Assembly (NCBI GenBank): GCA_022360075.1
Contig: JAKSDN010001243.1
Location: forward strand, 1-9,663
Origin: Kiloniellales bacterium
GTDB lineage: Bacteria; Pseudomonadota; Alphaproteobacteria; Kiloniellales; JAKSDN01
Direction: 5' to 3'
DNA length: 9,663 nucleotides
Under the pieces are notes generated by a model that saw nothing but the letters and a program-made list of their open reading frames with translations, made no database searches and was not told the origin of the DNA. This document shows, piece by piece, positions 1 through 6,514 of this stretch. Made by a program: the position numbers and the translations under genes. How positions within the stretch are numbered: position 1 is the first letter of the stretch; every line of letters starts with the position of its first letter.

Positions 1-420
1 CTCGAGTCGAGCCACGTGATCCCTGCCCTCATACGCAAGATCCACGATGCCAAGGCGGCGAATCAGCCGACGGTGACGATCTGGGGCAGCGGCCGGCCGC
101 TGCGCGAGTTCCTTCACGTCGACGACTGCGCCGACGCCCTGGTCCACCTCCTGAAGCACTATTCCGGCGAGTCGCAGGTCAACATCGGCTATGGCGAGGA
201 TGTCTCGATCGAACAGCTCGCCCGCAGCGTGGCCGCGGTGATCGGCTACGAAGGTGGCTTCAGCTTCGATACGAGCAAACCCGACGGCACGCCGCGCAAG
301 CTGCTCGACAGCGGCCGGCTGCGGCAGCTCGGCTGGCGGCCGAAGATCGATCTGGAGACCGGGTTGCGGCAGACCTACGCCTGGCTCCTGGAGCAGGGCG
401 ATGCCTTCCGCGGCCGCTGA
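1..420 (+). CDS. fcl: GDP-L-fucose synthase, C-terminal part (5' end outside window)
   Basis: The open frame runs in from the left edge and ends at TGA 418-420, leaving 139 residues. It matches the C-terminal substrate-binding half of GDP-L-fucose synthase (Fcl/WcaG), an extended-SDR enzyme that converts GDP-4-keto-6-deoxymannose to GDP-L-fucose with NADPH in the cytoplasm. Visible family signatures are LESSHVIPALIRK at the edge, WGSGRPLREFLHVDDCADA (about residues 28-46), and KPDGTPRKLLD followed by a QLGW motif. The nucleotide-binding Gly motif and the Tyr-x3-Lys catalytic pair lie in the missing N-terminal half, so activity cannot be judged. The glycosyltransferase gene 74 bp downstream on the same strand suggests a surface-glycan locus continuing to the left. 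Another NDP-sugar epimerase is possible but less likely given the KPDGTPRKLLD motif. Confidence 0.88.
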   Translation, partial: LESSHVIPALIRKIHDAKAANQPTVTIWGSGRPLREFLHVDDCADALVHLLKHYSGESQVNIGYGEDVSIEQLARSVAAVIGYEGGFSFDTSKPDGTPRKLLDSGRLRQLGWRPKIDLETGLRQTYAWLLEQGDAFRGR

Positions 421-435
421 GCGGCGCACGAACTG

Positions 436-443
436 TTAACCAT
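436..443 (+). promoter_or_regulatory. TTAACCAT, possible CtrA half-site
   Basis: TTAACCAT lies in the 74-bp gap between the fucose synthase stop and the glycosyltransferase start, 52 bp upstream of that start codon. It resembles the CtrA half-site found in alphaproteobacterial promoters. A second TTAA at the required 7-bp spacing is absent, and no convincing -35/-10 pair is visible. An 8-mer of this kind can occur by chance. Confidence 0.25.
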
Positions 444-494
444 TTGCCAGCAAAGTAGATTTCCCAGGCACGCCCAAGGCGCCAATGTCGCAGC

Positions 495-1832
495 ATGTCC
501 TCATCGCTCCACGCAGCCTGTGCGGAACCAGGCCAGGACGATCCGCCGCCGTTGTCCTTCGATGGCCGTGACGCGGCCTCGGCTTCCGGCCAGCTCGTCG
601 GCCTCAACTACGACCCGGCGACGACACAGGCCAAGCTCTTCGCGGCCCATCGCGCCTGGGCCGAGACCTACGCCCGGCCGCTCTATCCCGCCGAACCCGG
701 TCACAGGAACGATCCGAGCCCGGAGCGGCGCTTGCGCATCGGCTATGTCTCGGGCGATTTCAGGCGCCATCCCGTGGCCTTCTTCGTGCTGCCGTTCCTC
801 AAGCAGCACGACCGCGATCGCTTCGACTGCACCTGCTACGACAACAATGACAAGCGCGACGACCTGAACGCGCTGCTCCGGGAAACGGCGCCGCTCTGGC
901 GCGAGGTCGCCGGATTGAGCGATTCGGCGCTCTTCGAGCGGATCCGCGCGGACGGCATCGATATCCTGGTCGACCTCTCCGGCCACACGCCGCACAACCG
1001 CCTTTCGGTCTTCGCGCGCAAACCGGCCCCGGTTCAGGTCACGGCCATCGGCTACGTCAACACGACCGGCCTCGAGACCATGGACTATCGGCTGACCGAT
1101 GCCTGGTGCGACCCGCCGGGCGCGGATGACGCGCTCTACAGCGAGACCCTCTGGCGCCTGCCCGGCGGCTTCAACTGCTACGCACCGCCGATGGGGATTC
1201 CAGAGCCGGGGCCCGCGCCCTTCCTTTCGAACGGCCACCTGACCTTCGGCTCGTTCAACAACCTGGACAAGATCTCGACGCCGGTCCTCAATCTCTGGGC
1301 CGCCATCCTCGCAAACCTGCGCAACGCGCGGCTGATCATGAAGACCAAGAGCCTGTCGCAGCCGGCGGTCCGCGAGCGGGTCCTCGGCCATTTTACGGCC
1401 GCCGGAATCGAGTGCGAGCGCATCGAGCTCATCGAGTGGAGCGCGACCCTGCGCGAGCACTTCGAGACCTATCGCCGGGTCGACGTCGCGCTCGACCCCT
1501 TCCCCTACAACGGCACGACCACGACCTGCGAGTCGCTGGTCATGGGGGTCCCGGTCATCGCGATGATCGGCGAGCGTCACGCCGCGAGAGTCAGCCACAG
1601 CATCCTCGCGCGCCTCAAGATGGAGGCGCTCTGCGCGCCGGACGCCGACGGCTATCTGGCCCGCGCCCTCGCCCTTGCCGCCAAGCCGGGTGTCATCGCC
1701 AGCACCCGCGCGAGCCTGCGCCAGCGCCTGGCCCGCTCGCCCCTGCTCGCCGCCGCCGCCTACACCGCATCCCTCGAGCAGGCGTTCCGGGAGATGTGGC
1801 GGCGCTGGTGTGCCTCACGCAGCGCGGCCTGA
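495..1832 (+). CDS. O-GlcNAc transferase-like glycosyltransferase (GT41 catalytic region, no TPR array)
   Basis: This 445-residue protein matches the catalytic region of the OGT/SPINDLY family, GT-B enzymes that move GlcNAc (or fucose, in SPINDLY) from a nucleotide sugar to Ser/Thr. The first GT lobe has RIGYVSGDFRRHP (81-93), with His92 at the position of the human OGT active-site His498. DLSGHTPHNRL (160-170) and VQVTAIGYVNTTGLETMDY (180-198) follow. In the second lobe, FNNLDKI puts Lys259 where human OGT has the UDP-binding Lys842. LDPFPYNGTTTTCESL (333-348) and GERHAARVSHSIL (359-371) complete the fold. Family members usually begin with many TPRs. Here family-like sequence starts near residue 31 (GQLVGLNYDP) after an unrelated Pro/Asp-rich leader. 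The ATG at 495 is the first usable start, and an ATG at 485 is out of frame. The 3' end overlaps the convergent sulfotransferase gene by 18 bp. Donor and acceptor are unknown; the adjacent GDP-fucose gene leaves fucosylation possible. Confidence 0.85.
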   Translation: MSSSLHAACAEPGQDDPPPLSFDGRDAASASGQLVGLNYDPATTQAKLFAAHRAWAETYARPLYPAEPGHRNDPSPERRLRIGYVSGDFRRHPVAFFVLPFLKQHDRDRFDCTCYDNNDKRDDLNALLRETAPLWREVAGLSDSALFERIRADGIDILVDLSGHTPHNRLSVFARKPAPVQVTAIGYVNTTGLETMDYRLTDAWCDPPGADDALYSETLWRLPGGFNCYAPPMGIPEPGPAPFLSNGHLTFGSFNNLDKISTPVLNLWAAILANLRNARLIMKTKSLSQPAVRERVLGHFTAAGIECERIELIEWSATLREHFETYRRVDVALDPFPYNGTTTTCESLVMGVPVIAMIGERHAARVSHSILARLKMEALCAPDADGYLARALALAAKPGVIASTRASLRQRLARSPLLAAAAYTASLEQAFREMWRRWCASRSAA

Positions 1833-3209
1833 GCCTTCTCCCTCCGCCGCCGGGGCGAACCCGCCCAGGCCTTCCAGCAGCGGGCCGAGATGAGCCTTGT
1901 AACGGCGCCAGCGCCCCATCGAGGAGCGGTAGATCGGCTGGCGCACCTGCCAGCGGCTCGCGGTCTGGACGGGCCGCTCGGTCCGGTGGAACGCCGTGCA
2001 GGCCTCGTCCCACTCGAGCCCGCAGAACGCGAGCAGCGCCCGACTGGCGCCCTTCTGGTCGGCGACCAGGGCCTCGTAGTCCAACTCCATCATCTTCAGG
2101 GGCAGCACCGCGCGCCAATGCTCCATGAAGCGCCGGTAGTCGCGGTAGAAGGCGGCCAGGTCACCGAGTTCGAAGGCATAGTCCTGGCCCTTGGCGAAGT
2201 TCTGGAAATAGCCCGACAGGCAGGTGTCGACCGGATCGCGCCGACAGTGCAGCACGCGGGCACCGGGCAGCATGAGGCCGATCAGGCCGAGATAGCGGAA
2301 GTTCAGCGGCGCCTTGTCGACGAACCGCCCGGAATCCGGCGCCAAGCGCCGAACCCGTTCGAGGTAGGCGTCGCCGAAGCCGCTCAGGACACGCCCGTCG
2401 ATCGCAGGGATGCAATCGGGATAGGGCAGCTTCTCCTTGTTGTGCTCGGCAAGCGCGCCGGCGATCGCATCGATGTCCGGAAGCTCGCCGGCGCCGTGCA
2501 CGGCTGGATGACTGGCGAGGACCTGCTCGACCAGCGAGGTCCCGGAGCGCGGCATGCCGACGACGAAGACGAGCTCCTCGCCCTTCGTGCTCCGCGCCGC
2601 GCGCCGCCGAAGCAGCGCGGCATCGAACAGGGCGATCGCCTCGTCCGTCCTCGAGCGGTTTGCGTCCCGATCGAACCGCTTGCCTTTCTTTGCGTTGCCC
2701 TGGCGGTAATGCGCGAAGGCGCCGTCGTAATCGCCGATGTCGTCGAGCACCTTCCCGGCGGCGAAGTGCAGGAAGCACTGGTCCTCATCCGAGAGCCCCG
2801 GTGTTTTGATCAGCTTCTGGATGGCCGGGAGGACCGGATCGCCGGCGGCAAATTTCGTGCTGCCGGAAAGGTTGAAGTAGGCCTCGGCGTAGTCCGGTTT
2901 CAGCGCCACGGCCCGGCGGTAGTGCGCCACCGCTTCGTCGAGCCGGCCGACCGCCCCCATCAGGTAGGCCAGATTGTGGTGATAGGTGGCGTTCTCGGGA
3001 TCGATGGCCAGCGCCTTGCGGACCAGGCCGAAGGCCTGCTCCAAATTCTGGCGCTGGATCTCGATGGTACCCAGGAGATGCCAGGCATCGGGGTTCCGCG
3101 GCTCCGTTTCGAGCACGGCGCTATAGCAGCGCGCGGCCCGGAGCAGCTCGCCGGACTTCTGCAGTGCGACGCCTTCCTGGAGCTTCGCGCGAATGTCATT
3201 TCCGCTCAT
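1815..3209 (-). CDS. TPR-sulfotransferase fusion protein
   Basis: This 464-residue protein has two parts. Residues about 8-110 form roughly three TPR units, with recurring W/Y-L-G/A and A-x3-DP or KPDYAEAYFNL patterns. A linker with further helical repeats (about 143-175) leads to a PAPS-dependent sulfotransferase domain. The 5'-phosphosulfate loop is GMPRSGTSLVEQ (218-229), followed by LASHPAVHGAGEL. The 3'-phosphate-binding segment is VLHCRRDPVDTCLSGYF (319-335). Enzymes of this fold transfer sulfate from PAPS to carbohydrate or protein Tyr/hydroxyl groups, and TPR fusions of this type are common in proteobacteria. No signal peptide or membrane helix is visible, so a cytoplasmic location is likely. 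The start at 3209 is supported because the only in-frame ATG upstream (3236) runs into a stop at once. The gene converges on the GT41 gene and lies 105 bp downstream of the receiver-protein gene on the same strand. The acceptor is unknown. Confidence 0.87.
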   Translation of the reverse strand: MSGNDIRAKLQEGVALQKSGELLRAARCYSAVLETEPRNPDAWHLLGTIEIQRQNLEQAFGLVRKALAIDPENATYHHNLAYLMGAVGRLDEAVAHYRRAVALKPDYAEAYFNLSGSTKFAAGDPVLPAIQKLIKTPGLSDEDQCFLHFAAGKVLDDIGDYDGAFAHYRQGNAKKGKRFDRDANRSRTDEAIALFDAALLRRRAARSTKGEELVFVVGMPRSGTSLVEQVLASHPAVHGAGELPDIDAIAGALAEHNKEKLPYPDCIPAIDGRVLSGFGDAYLERVRRLAPDSGRFVDKAPLNFRYLGLIGLMLPGARVLHCRRDPVDTCLSGYFQNFAKGQDYAFELGDLAAFYRDYRRFMEHWRAVLPLKMMELDYEALVADQKGASRALLAFCGLEWDEACTAFHRTERPVQTASRWQVRQPIYRSSMGRWRRYKAHLGPLLEGLGGFAPAAEGEGSGRAA

Positions 3210-3258
3210 CGGCCCCGCTCATCGGTTCGGCGTCATTCATAACTGGTCCCGTGGATGA

Positions 3259-3279
3259 CGGCCCCAGGATCGAGGGCCG
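3259..3279 (-). terminator. Weak hairpin downstream of the receiver-protein gene
   Basis: CGGCCC (3259-3264) and GGGCCG (3274-3279) form a perfect 6-bp GC stem with a 9-base loop. It starts 36 bases past the stop of the minus-strand receiver gene and upstream of the sulfotransferase start. There is no T-tract after it on the minus strand, so it would be at best a weak or factor-assisted terminator. Confidence 0.25.
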
Positions 3280-3314
3280 AGACTAGAGAGGCTTGCGGAT
3301 CGTTCGAACCTACT

Positions 3315-3935
3315 TCAGCTCGCCCGCGCCTTGGCGAAGTCCAAGACGCGATCGGTCGCGACCGTGGCGCCGCTCGCAGTCTCTGCGTGCCGTTCGTGCG
3401 CCGTGCAAGGATCCAGGATCCCGGCACAGGGCCGACAAAGGGCTTCGGCCCGCCGCAAAGCCTTCTCCCGGTTGCGCAGCTCGAAGGACTGCGAGCGGGC
3501 GTGGCGCTCGATCGCCCAGCGGATCAGGGGCAGCAAGGCGCGGTCCGTCATCCGATCCTTGGCGATCATGGCCAGGACGCCGTATTGCAATGCCTCGAAG
3601 CAGAGCTCTTCCTGGCCGGAGCGGACCGCCAGGATCACCGGCACCGCCCTCGCCCCGCGCACCATCGTGATCGCCGTCTCGACGCCGTGAGAGTCCGCGA
3701 GGAACAGATCGAGCAGGATGATATCGATCTTGCGCTCGGCCACCGTGAGCAGGGCATCGGCCAGGGTCGGCACGGAGAGCACCTCGGCCGCGGCGCCGGT
3801 CTCGCGCAGCAGCCGGGCCATCACGCGCCGGCCGGTGCCGGCCTCCTGATCGGCCACGAGCACGGTCAGGCCCGCGTGCGAGAGGTGCCTCTCGACCGCC
3901 GCCGTGGCGTTGCTGCTCAAGCGCACAATTGACAT
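3315..3935 (-). CDS. Stand-alone receiver-domain (CheY-like) protein with atypical active site
   Basis: This 206-residue protein has a receiver fold at about residues 22-145. TVLVADQEAG gives Asp29 but Gln30 where the second acidic residue normally sits. IDIILLDLFLADSHG carries the likely phospho-acceptor Asp76. VPVILAVRSG has Val104 where the conserved Thr/Ser is expected, and AMIAKD supplies Lys126. No DNA-binding or enzymatic output domain follows. There is a helix (about 131-166) and then a tail with CRPCAGILDPCTAHERH (167-183), a C-x2-C-x6-C-x2-H-x2-H arrangement. It is probably a signalling protein acting by protein contact, with weakened or absent phosphotransfer. No kinase gene is in the window. 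A CtrA box and inverted repeats lie upstream, pointing to cell-cycle or motility-type control. The family call rests on Asp76, Lys126 and the alternating strand/helix pattern. Confidence 0.72.
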   Translation of the reverse strand: MSIVRLSSNATAAVERHLSHAGLTVLVADQEAGTGRRVMARLLRETGAAAEVLSVPTLADALLTVAERKIDIILLDLFLADSHGVETAITMVRGARAVPVILAVRSGQEELCFEALQYGVLAMIAKDRMTDRALLPLIRWAIERHARSQSFELRNREKALRRAEALCRPCAGILDPCTAHERHAETASGATVATDRVLDFAKARAS

Positions 3936-3961
3936 TGCAAACTCGGCCGTCTTTTCATCAC

Positions 3962-4022
3962 TCGAGCCAATCGTCGTTCCCGGCTCGAACCGTCCCTGGC
4001 CGACCCGCGGGGTATGCCCCGC
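3962..4022 (-). other. Two GC-rich inverted repeats upstream of the receiver gene
   Basis: Two stems are visible. The first is TCGAGCC (3962-3968) with GGCTCGA (3982-3988), 7 bp around a 13-base loop. The second is GCGGGG (4007-4012) with CCCCGC (4017-4022), 6 bp around TATG. Both lie between the CtrA box and the start codon at 3935, so a transcript from that promoter would carry them in its 5' leader. The second stem could instead end transcripts reading through from the CinA-like gene, but no T-run follows it on the minus strand. Confidence 0.3.
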
Positions 4023-4065
4023 AGTTCCGTCAATCTTCGTTAACGCTAGCTATCGGCATGACCGA

Positions 4066-4080
4066 TTAAGAAATAGTTAA
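4066..4080 (-). promoter_or_regulatory. CtrA-type box, TTAA-N7-TTAA
   Basis: TTAA (4066-4069), seven bases, and TTAA (4077-4080) exactly match the CtrA consensus of alphaproteobacteria. The box sits in the 181-bp gap (3936-4116) upstream of the minus-strand receiver gene, about 131 bp before its start codon. On the minus strand a possible -10 hexamer, TAGCTA (4047-4052), lies 13 bases downstream of the proximal TTAA. The flanking sequence is AT-rich relative to its surroundings. CtrA control of motility, chemotaxis and signalling genes is well known in this class; control of this gene is inferred. Confidence 0.6.
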
Positions 4081-4116
4081 ATCGGGTAACCTGAATTTCC
4101 TGGAGAACTAGAGCTT

Positions 4117-4896
4117 TCAGCCATCCATCGCGGAGGATTCGGGATCCGGGCGCGGATCGTCCGGGCTTGCCCCGAGCGCCCCGATGAGATCGCGCAGCTC
4201 CGCCATGGCGGCCGCGAGGCGCTCAGGGTCGACGGAGCGCAGCACCAGAGTGACGCCGAAGACGCCGCGCCGGTGAAAGGGATAGCTTCCCATCTCGACG
4301 TCGGCGTAGCGCCCTTGAAGGCTGCCCAGACCGGGCGACAGCACACTCTCCGGCAGAGCGACGGAAAGCGACTCGGACAGCAGGGGCCGCCCCCCGTCCA
4401 GGCGGTGGCGCAAGCTCTCGAACATCGCCTGCATGACCGCCGGAATCCCGGCCATGACGAAGACGTTTTCGATCTGAAAGCCCGGCGCCGCGCTGACGGG
4501 GTTCTCGATCAGCGTGGCGCCTTCGGGCGTGCGGGCCATGCGCAGCCGGCCTTCGTTCAGCTCGCCGGGAGGATAGTGGTTCTCGAGGATGGCGCGGGCC
4601 TGCGGGTTCTCGATCAGCGGCAAGCCGACGGCCTTGGCCACCGCCTCGGCCGTGATGTCGTCGTGGGTCGGACCGATTCCACCGGTGGTGAAGATATAGT
4701 CGAAACGGGATCTCACCTGCCTGACCGTATCGACGATGACGGCCTCGTCGTCGGGAATGACCCGAACCTCGCGCAGGCGGACCCCGAGGTCGTTCAGCCT
4801 TGCCCCGAGATGAGCGATGTTGGCGTCGCGCGTGCGGCCCGACAGGATCTCGTTGCCGATGACCAGGAGACAAGCGGTGACGACGTGTTCGGACAT
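4117..4896 (-). CDS. CinA-family molybdopterin-binding (MoaB/MogA-fold) protein, short form
   Basis: This 259-residue protein matches the N-terminal domain of CinA (competence/damage-inducible protein A, COG1058), which has the molybdopterin-binding fold. Key motifs are LLVIGNEILSGRTRDAN (10-26) and TTGGIGPTHDDITAEAV (70-86). ENPVSAAPGFQIENVFVMAGIP (131-152) follows and is typical of the family. Full-length CinA, near 400 residues, adds a C-terminal nicotinamide-nucleotide deamidase domain. That domain is absent here and a stop follows directly, as in many alphaproteobacterial short forms. In full-length homologues the N-terminal domain is linked to ADP-ribose pyrophosphatase activity; the role of the short form is not settled. 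It lies 38 bp downstream of the lipoprotein gene on the same strand, so co-transcription is likely. No strong Shine-Dalgarno sequence precedes the ATG. A direct role in molybdenum cofactor synthesis is not supported by the neighbours. Confidence 0.85.
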   Translation of the reverse strand: MSEHVVTACLLVIGNEILSGRTRDANIAHLGARLNDLGVRLREVRVIPDDEAVIVDTVRQVRSRFDYIFTTGGIGPTHDDITAEAVAKAVGLPLIENPQARAILENHYPPGELNEGRLRMARTPEGATLIENPVSAAPGFQIENVFVMAGIPAVMQAMFESLRHRLDGGRPLLSESLSVALPESVLSPGLGSLQGRYADVEMGSYPFHRRGVFGVTLVLRSVDPERLAAAMAELRDLIGALGASPDDPRPDPESSAMDG

Positions 4897-4934
4897 GGCC
4901 AGGAGCGGGCCGGACGGCGCGGGCGAAATCCGGT

Positions 4935-5552
4935 TCAGCCCCGGATGTAGCCCTTGCCCTCCATGCAGTCGTTGATCAGGACCGTGCGGCGCTTCTTGTG
5001 ATCGTAAATGTTCATACGATTGGTCAGCGCCGTGAAGCCCAGGCCCTTGTCGGCATCGTCACGGGCCGCGGCGACGTCGCTCTCGATGCGAATGTCGTGC
5101 TCGACCTGCGACCAGGCGTAGCGATAGCAGGCCTCAATGTCGGCGCGATGCTGCTCCGGCGTGATCTCGGGCTTACGCCAGGCCGAGGCGAATGTCACCG
5201 GCGGCGCGGCCTTGTCCGACTCAGCGGGGATCAGCGTGATGGTCTCGTCGACCACCTCACGCTGACCACTGTCGAGCGTCCGCGCCCGGGCGATCAGGGC
5301 CGGCGGCGGTGCCGCCCGGCCGGCCGCTCCCTGCCGGGGCGTGCCGTAGGGATAGGTCCCGGCGACCGTGCCGCTCCCACCCGATGAGCCGCCCCCCGCT
5401 GCCGATGCGCTGCGCGACTCCGACGAGGCCGAACTGGCCGCAGCGGTGGCGGCCGTGACCGTCGCCTTGGGCGGTGGGGGATAGGGCGTGCTCGTGCAGG
5501 CGACGAGCAAAAGCGCGATGGGAAGAACGCGCAAAAATGTCGAGAGCTGCAT
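4935..5552 (-). CDS. Predicted lipoprotein of unknown function
   Basis: This 205-residue protein starts at the ATG at 5552. The frame stays open to 5669, but the extra 39 residues would precede the signal peptide and run into sfsA, so the inner start is preferred. Residues 1-19 form a lipoprotein signal: Arg8, a hydrophobic core, and the lipobox LVAC with Cys19 as lipidation site. The next residue is Thr rather than Asp, so outer-membrane sorting is expected. A low-complexity Pro/Ala/Ser/Gly linker (22-85) leads to a folded C-terminal part of about 80 residues. That part contains EACYRYAWSQVEHDI (140-154) and a terminal NDCMEGKGYIRG, so Cys142 and Cys196 could form a disulfide in the periplasm. 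I do not recognise a named family, though CM-x3-GY endings recur in small envelope lipoproteins. It is the first gene of a likely operon with the CinA-like gene and is divergent from sfsA. Confidence 0.75.
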   Translation of the reverse strand: MQLSTFLRVLPIALLLVACTSTPYPPPPKATVTAATAAASSASSESRSASAAGGGSSGGSGTVAGTYPYGTPRQGAAGRAAPPPALIARARTLDSGQREVVDETITLIPAESDKAAPPVTFASAWRKPEITPEQHRADIEACYRYAWSQVEHDIRIESDVAAARDDADKGLGFTALTNRMNIYDHKKRRTVLINDCMEGKGYIRG

Positions 5553-5609
5553 TGAATTCCGTGTCCCAGCACCACCGGACGCTGTTCTTGGTAAACCTGC
5601 GCCCGATAC

Positions 5610-5659
5610 CGCTCTCTTGCAAGAGCCCTTGCCTGAGCCCCAATTTTGACGCTCTCTTG
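5610..5659. repeat. 10-bp direct repeat with embedded palindrome in the divergent intergenic region
   Basis: CGCTCTCTTG occurs exactly at 5610-5619 and again at 5650-5659, 40 bp apart start to start, or close to four helical turns. The first copy is part of a perfect 12-bp palindrome, CTCTTGCAAGAG (5614-5625). The second copy ends 8 bp before the sfsA ATG. Both sit in the 115-bp region between the divergent lipoprotein and sfsA genes, where a regulator could act on both. No convincing -35/-10 pair was found, so an operator role is a suggestion only. Confidence 0.4.
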
Positions 5660-5667
5660 GCGCCGCC

Positions 5668-6387
5668 ATGGACTTCCCCGCCCCCTTGATTCCAGCGCGC
5701 CTGCTGCGCCGCTACAAGCGCTTCCTCGCCGATGTCGAGCTGGCGAGCGGAGAGACGGTGACCGCCCACTGCCCCAACCCGGGCAGCATGCTGGGGCTGG
5801 CCGATCCGGACCTGAGAGTCTGGCTCCTGCCGGCCCAAAATCCCAAGCGCAAGCTCGGCTATTCCTGGGAGCTGGTCGAGCTGGGCAAAGCGGACGATCG
5901 CGACAGGCTTCTGGTCGGCATCAATACGGGCCGGCCCAACACCGTGGTCGCCGAGGCCATTTCGGACGGAGCGCTACCCGAGCTCGCAGGCTACGGCCGG
6001 CTGCGGCGCGAGGTCCGCTATGGCACGAACAGCCGGATCGACATCCTGCTCGAGGACGACGGACGAGAGCCCTGCTACGTCGAGGTCAAGAACGTGCACC
6101 TGGTGCGCCGGGCCGGAGTCGCAGAGTTCCCGGATTCGGTGACCGCCCGAGGTGCCAAGCACCTGGTGGAGCTGGCCAAGGTGCGCGAAGGCGGCGCCCG
6201 CGCCGTCATGGTCTACCTGGTCCAGCGTGGCGACTGCGCGCACTTGGAAATCGCCGCCGATATCGACCCCGGCTACGACCGCGCCCTCCGAACGGCCGTC
6301 GATCGCGGCGTCGAGACGCTCTGCTATAGCTGTAAGATCACGGAGACTGGAATCAGGCTCGACCGCGCCTTGCCCCTGGCGTTGTAG
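5668..6387 (+). CDS. sfsA: SfsA family protein (sugar fermentation stimulation protein / nuclease)
   Basis: This 239-residue protein is the usual SfsA length. It carries the family motifs AHCPNPGSM (33-41), GTNSRIDILL (119-128), YVEVKNVHL (137-145) and FPDSVTARGAKHL (154-166). The acidic and Lys residues in SRID and EVKN resemble a PD-(D/E)XK nuclease core. SfsA was named for stimulating maltose use in Escherichia coli, where it binds DNA, and homologues are annotated as DNA/RNA nucleases; its cellular role is still unclear. The ATG at 5668 fits the expected N-terminus, and no strong Shine-Dalgarno sequence precedes it. It is divergent from the lipoprotein gene. map, its frequent alphaproteobacterial neighbour, lies 2.7 kb downstream behind two accessory genes. 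Confidence 0.94.
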   Translation: MDFPAPLIPARLLRRYKRFLADVELASGETVTAHCPNPGSMLGLADPDLRVWLLPAQNPKRKLGYSWELVELGKADDRDRLLVGINTGRPNTVVAEAISDGALPELAGYGRLRREVRYGTNSRIDILLEDDGREPCYVEVKNVHLVRRAGVAEFPDSVTARGAKHLVELAKVREGGARAVMVYLVQRGDCAHLEIAADIDPGYDRALRTAVDRGVETLCYSCKITETGIRLDRALPLAL

Positions 6388-6431
6388 CGGCCCCTCGGAG
6401 CTTCCTGGCTCGAACTGTCGCTACACCCCAA

Positions 6432-6455
6432 GGGTGCGTCCCTCCAGACGCGCCC
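6432..6455 (+). terminator. Hairpin downstream of sfsA
   Basis: GGGTGCGTC (6432-6440) and GACGCGCCC (6447-6455) make a 9-bp stem with one G-U pair and a 6-base loop, 45 bp after the sfsA stop. No T-run follows, so it may end transcription weakly or with help. It separates sfsA from the downstream two-gene cassette. Confidence 0.4.
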
Positions 6456-6514
6456 CGCTCAACCAGGTCTCTCGCTTGTCTCGTCAAGGCCTGTATGAGA
6501 TTTGCGGTCGAGCG

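Noticed and set aside
501..1598. 365-codon minus-strand frame opposite the GT41 gene
   Set aside because: It is Arg/Val/Glu-rich shadow sequence without domains, while the plus strand carries conserved catalytic motifs.
1412..2128. 238-codon plus-strand frame crossing the convergent overlap
   Set aside because: It is Pro/Arg/Ala-rich, overlaps two real genes out of frame and has no motif.
1890..3242. 450-codon open frame on the plus strand opposite the TPR-sulfotransferase
   Set aside because: It shows the same register effect. The minus strand has clear TPR and PAPS-binding motifs, while this frame has none.
5553..5669. N-terminal extension of the lipoprotein by 39 residues
   Set aside because: It would bury the signal peptide and lipobox inside the protein and overlap the sfsA start.
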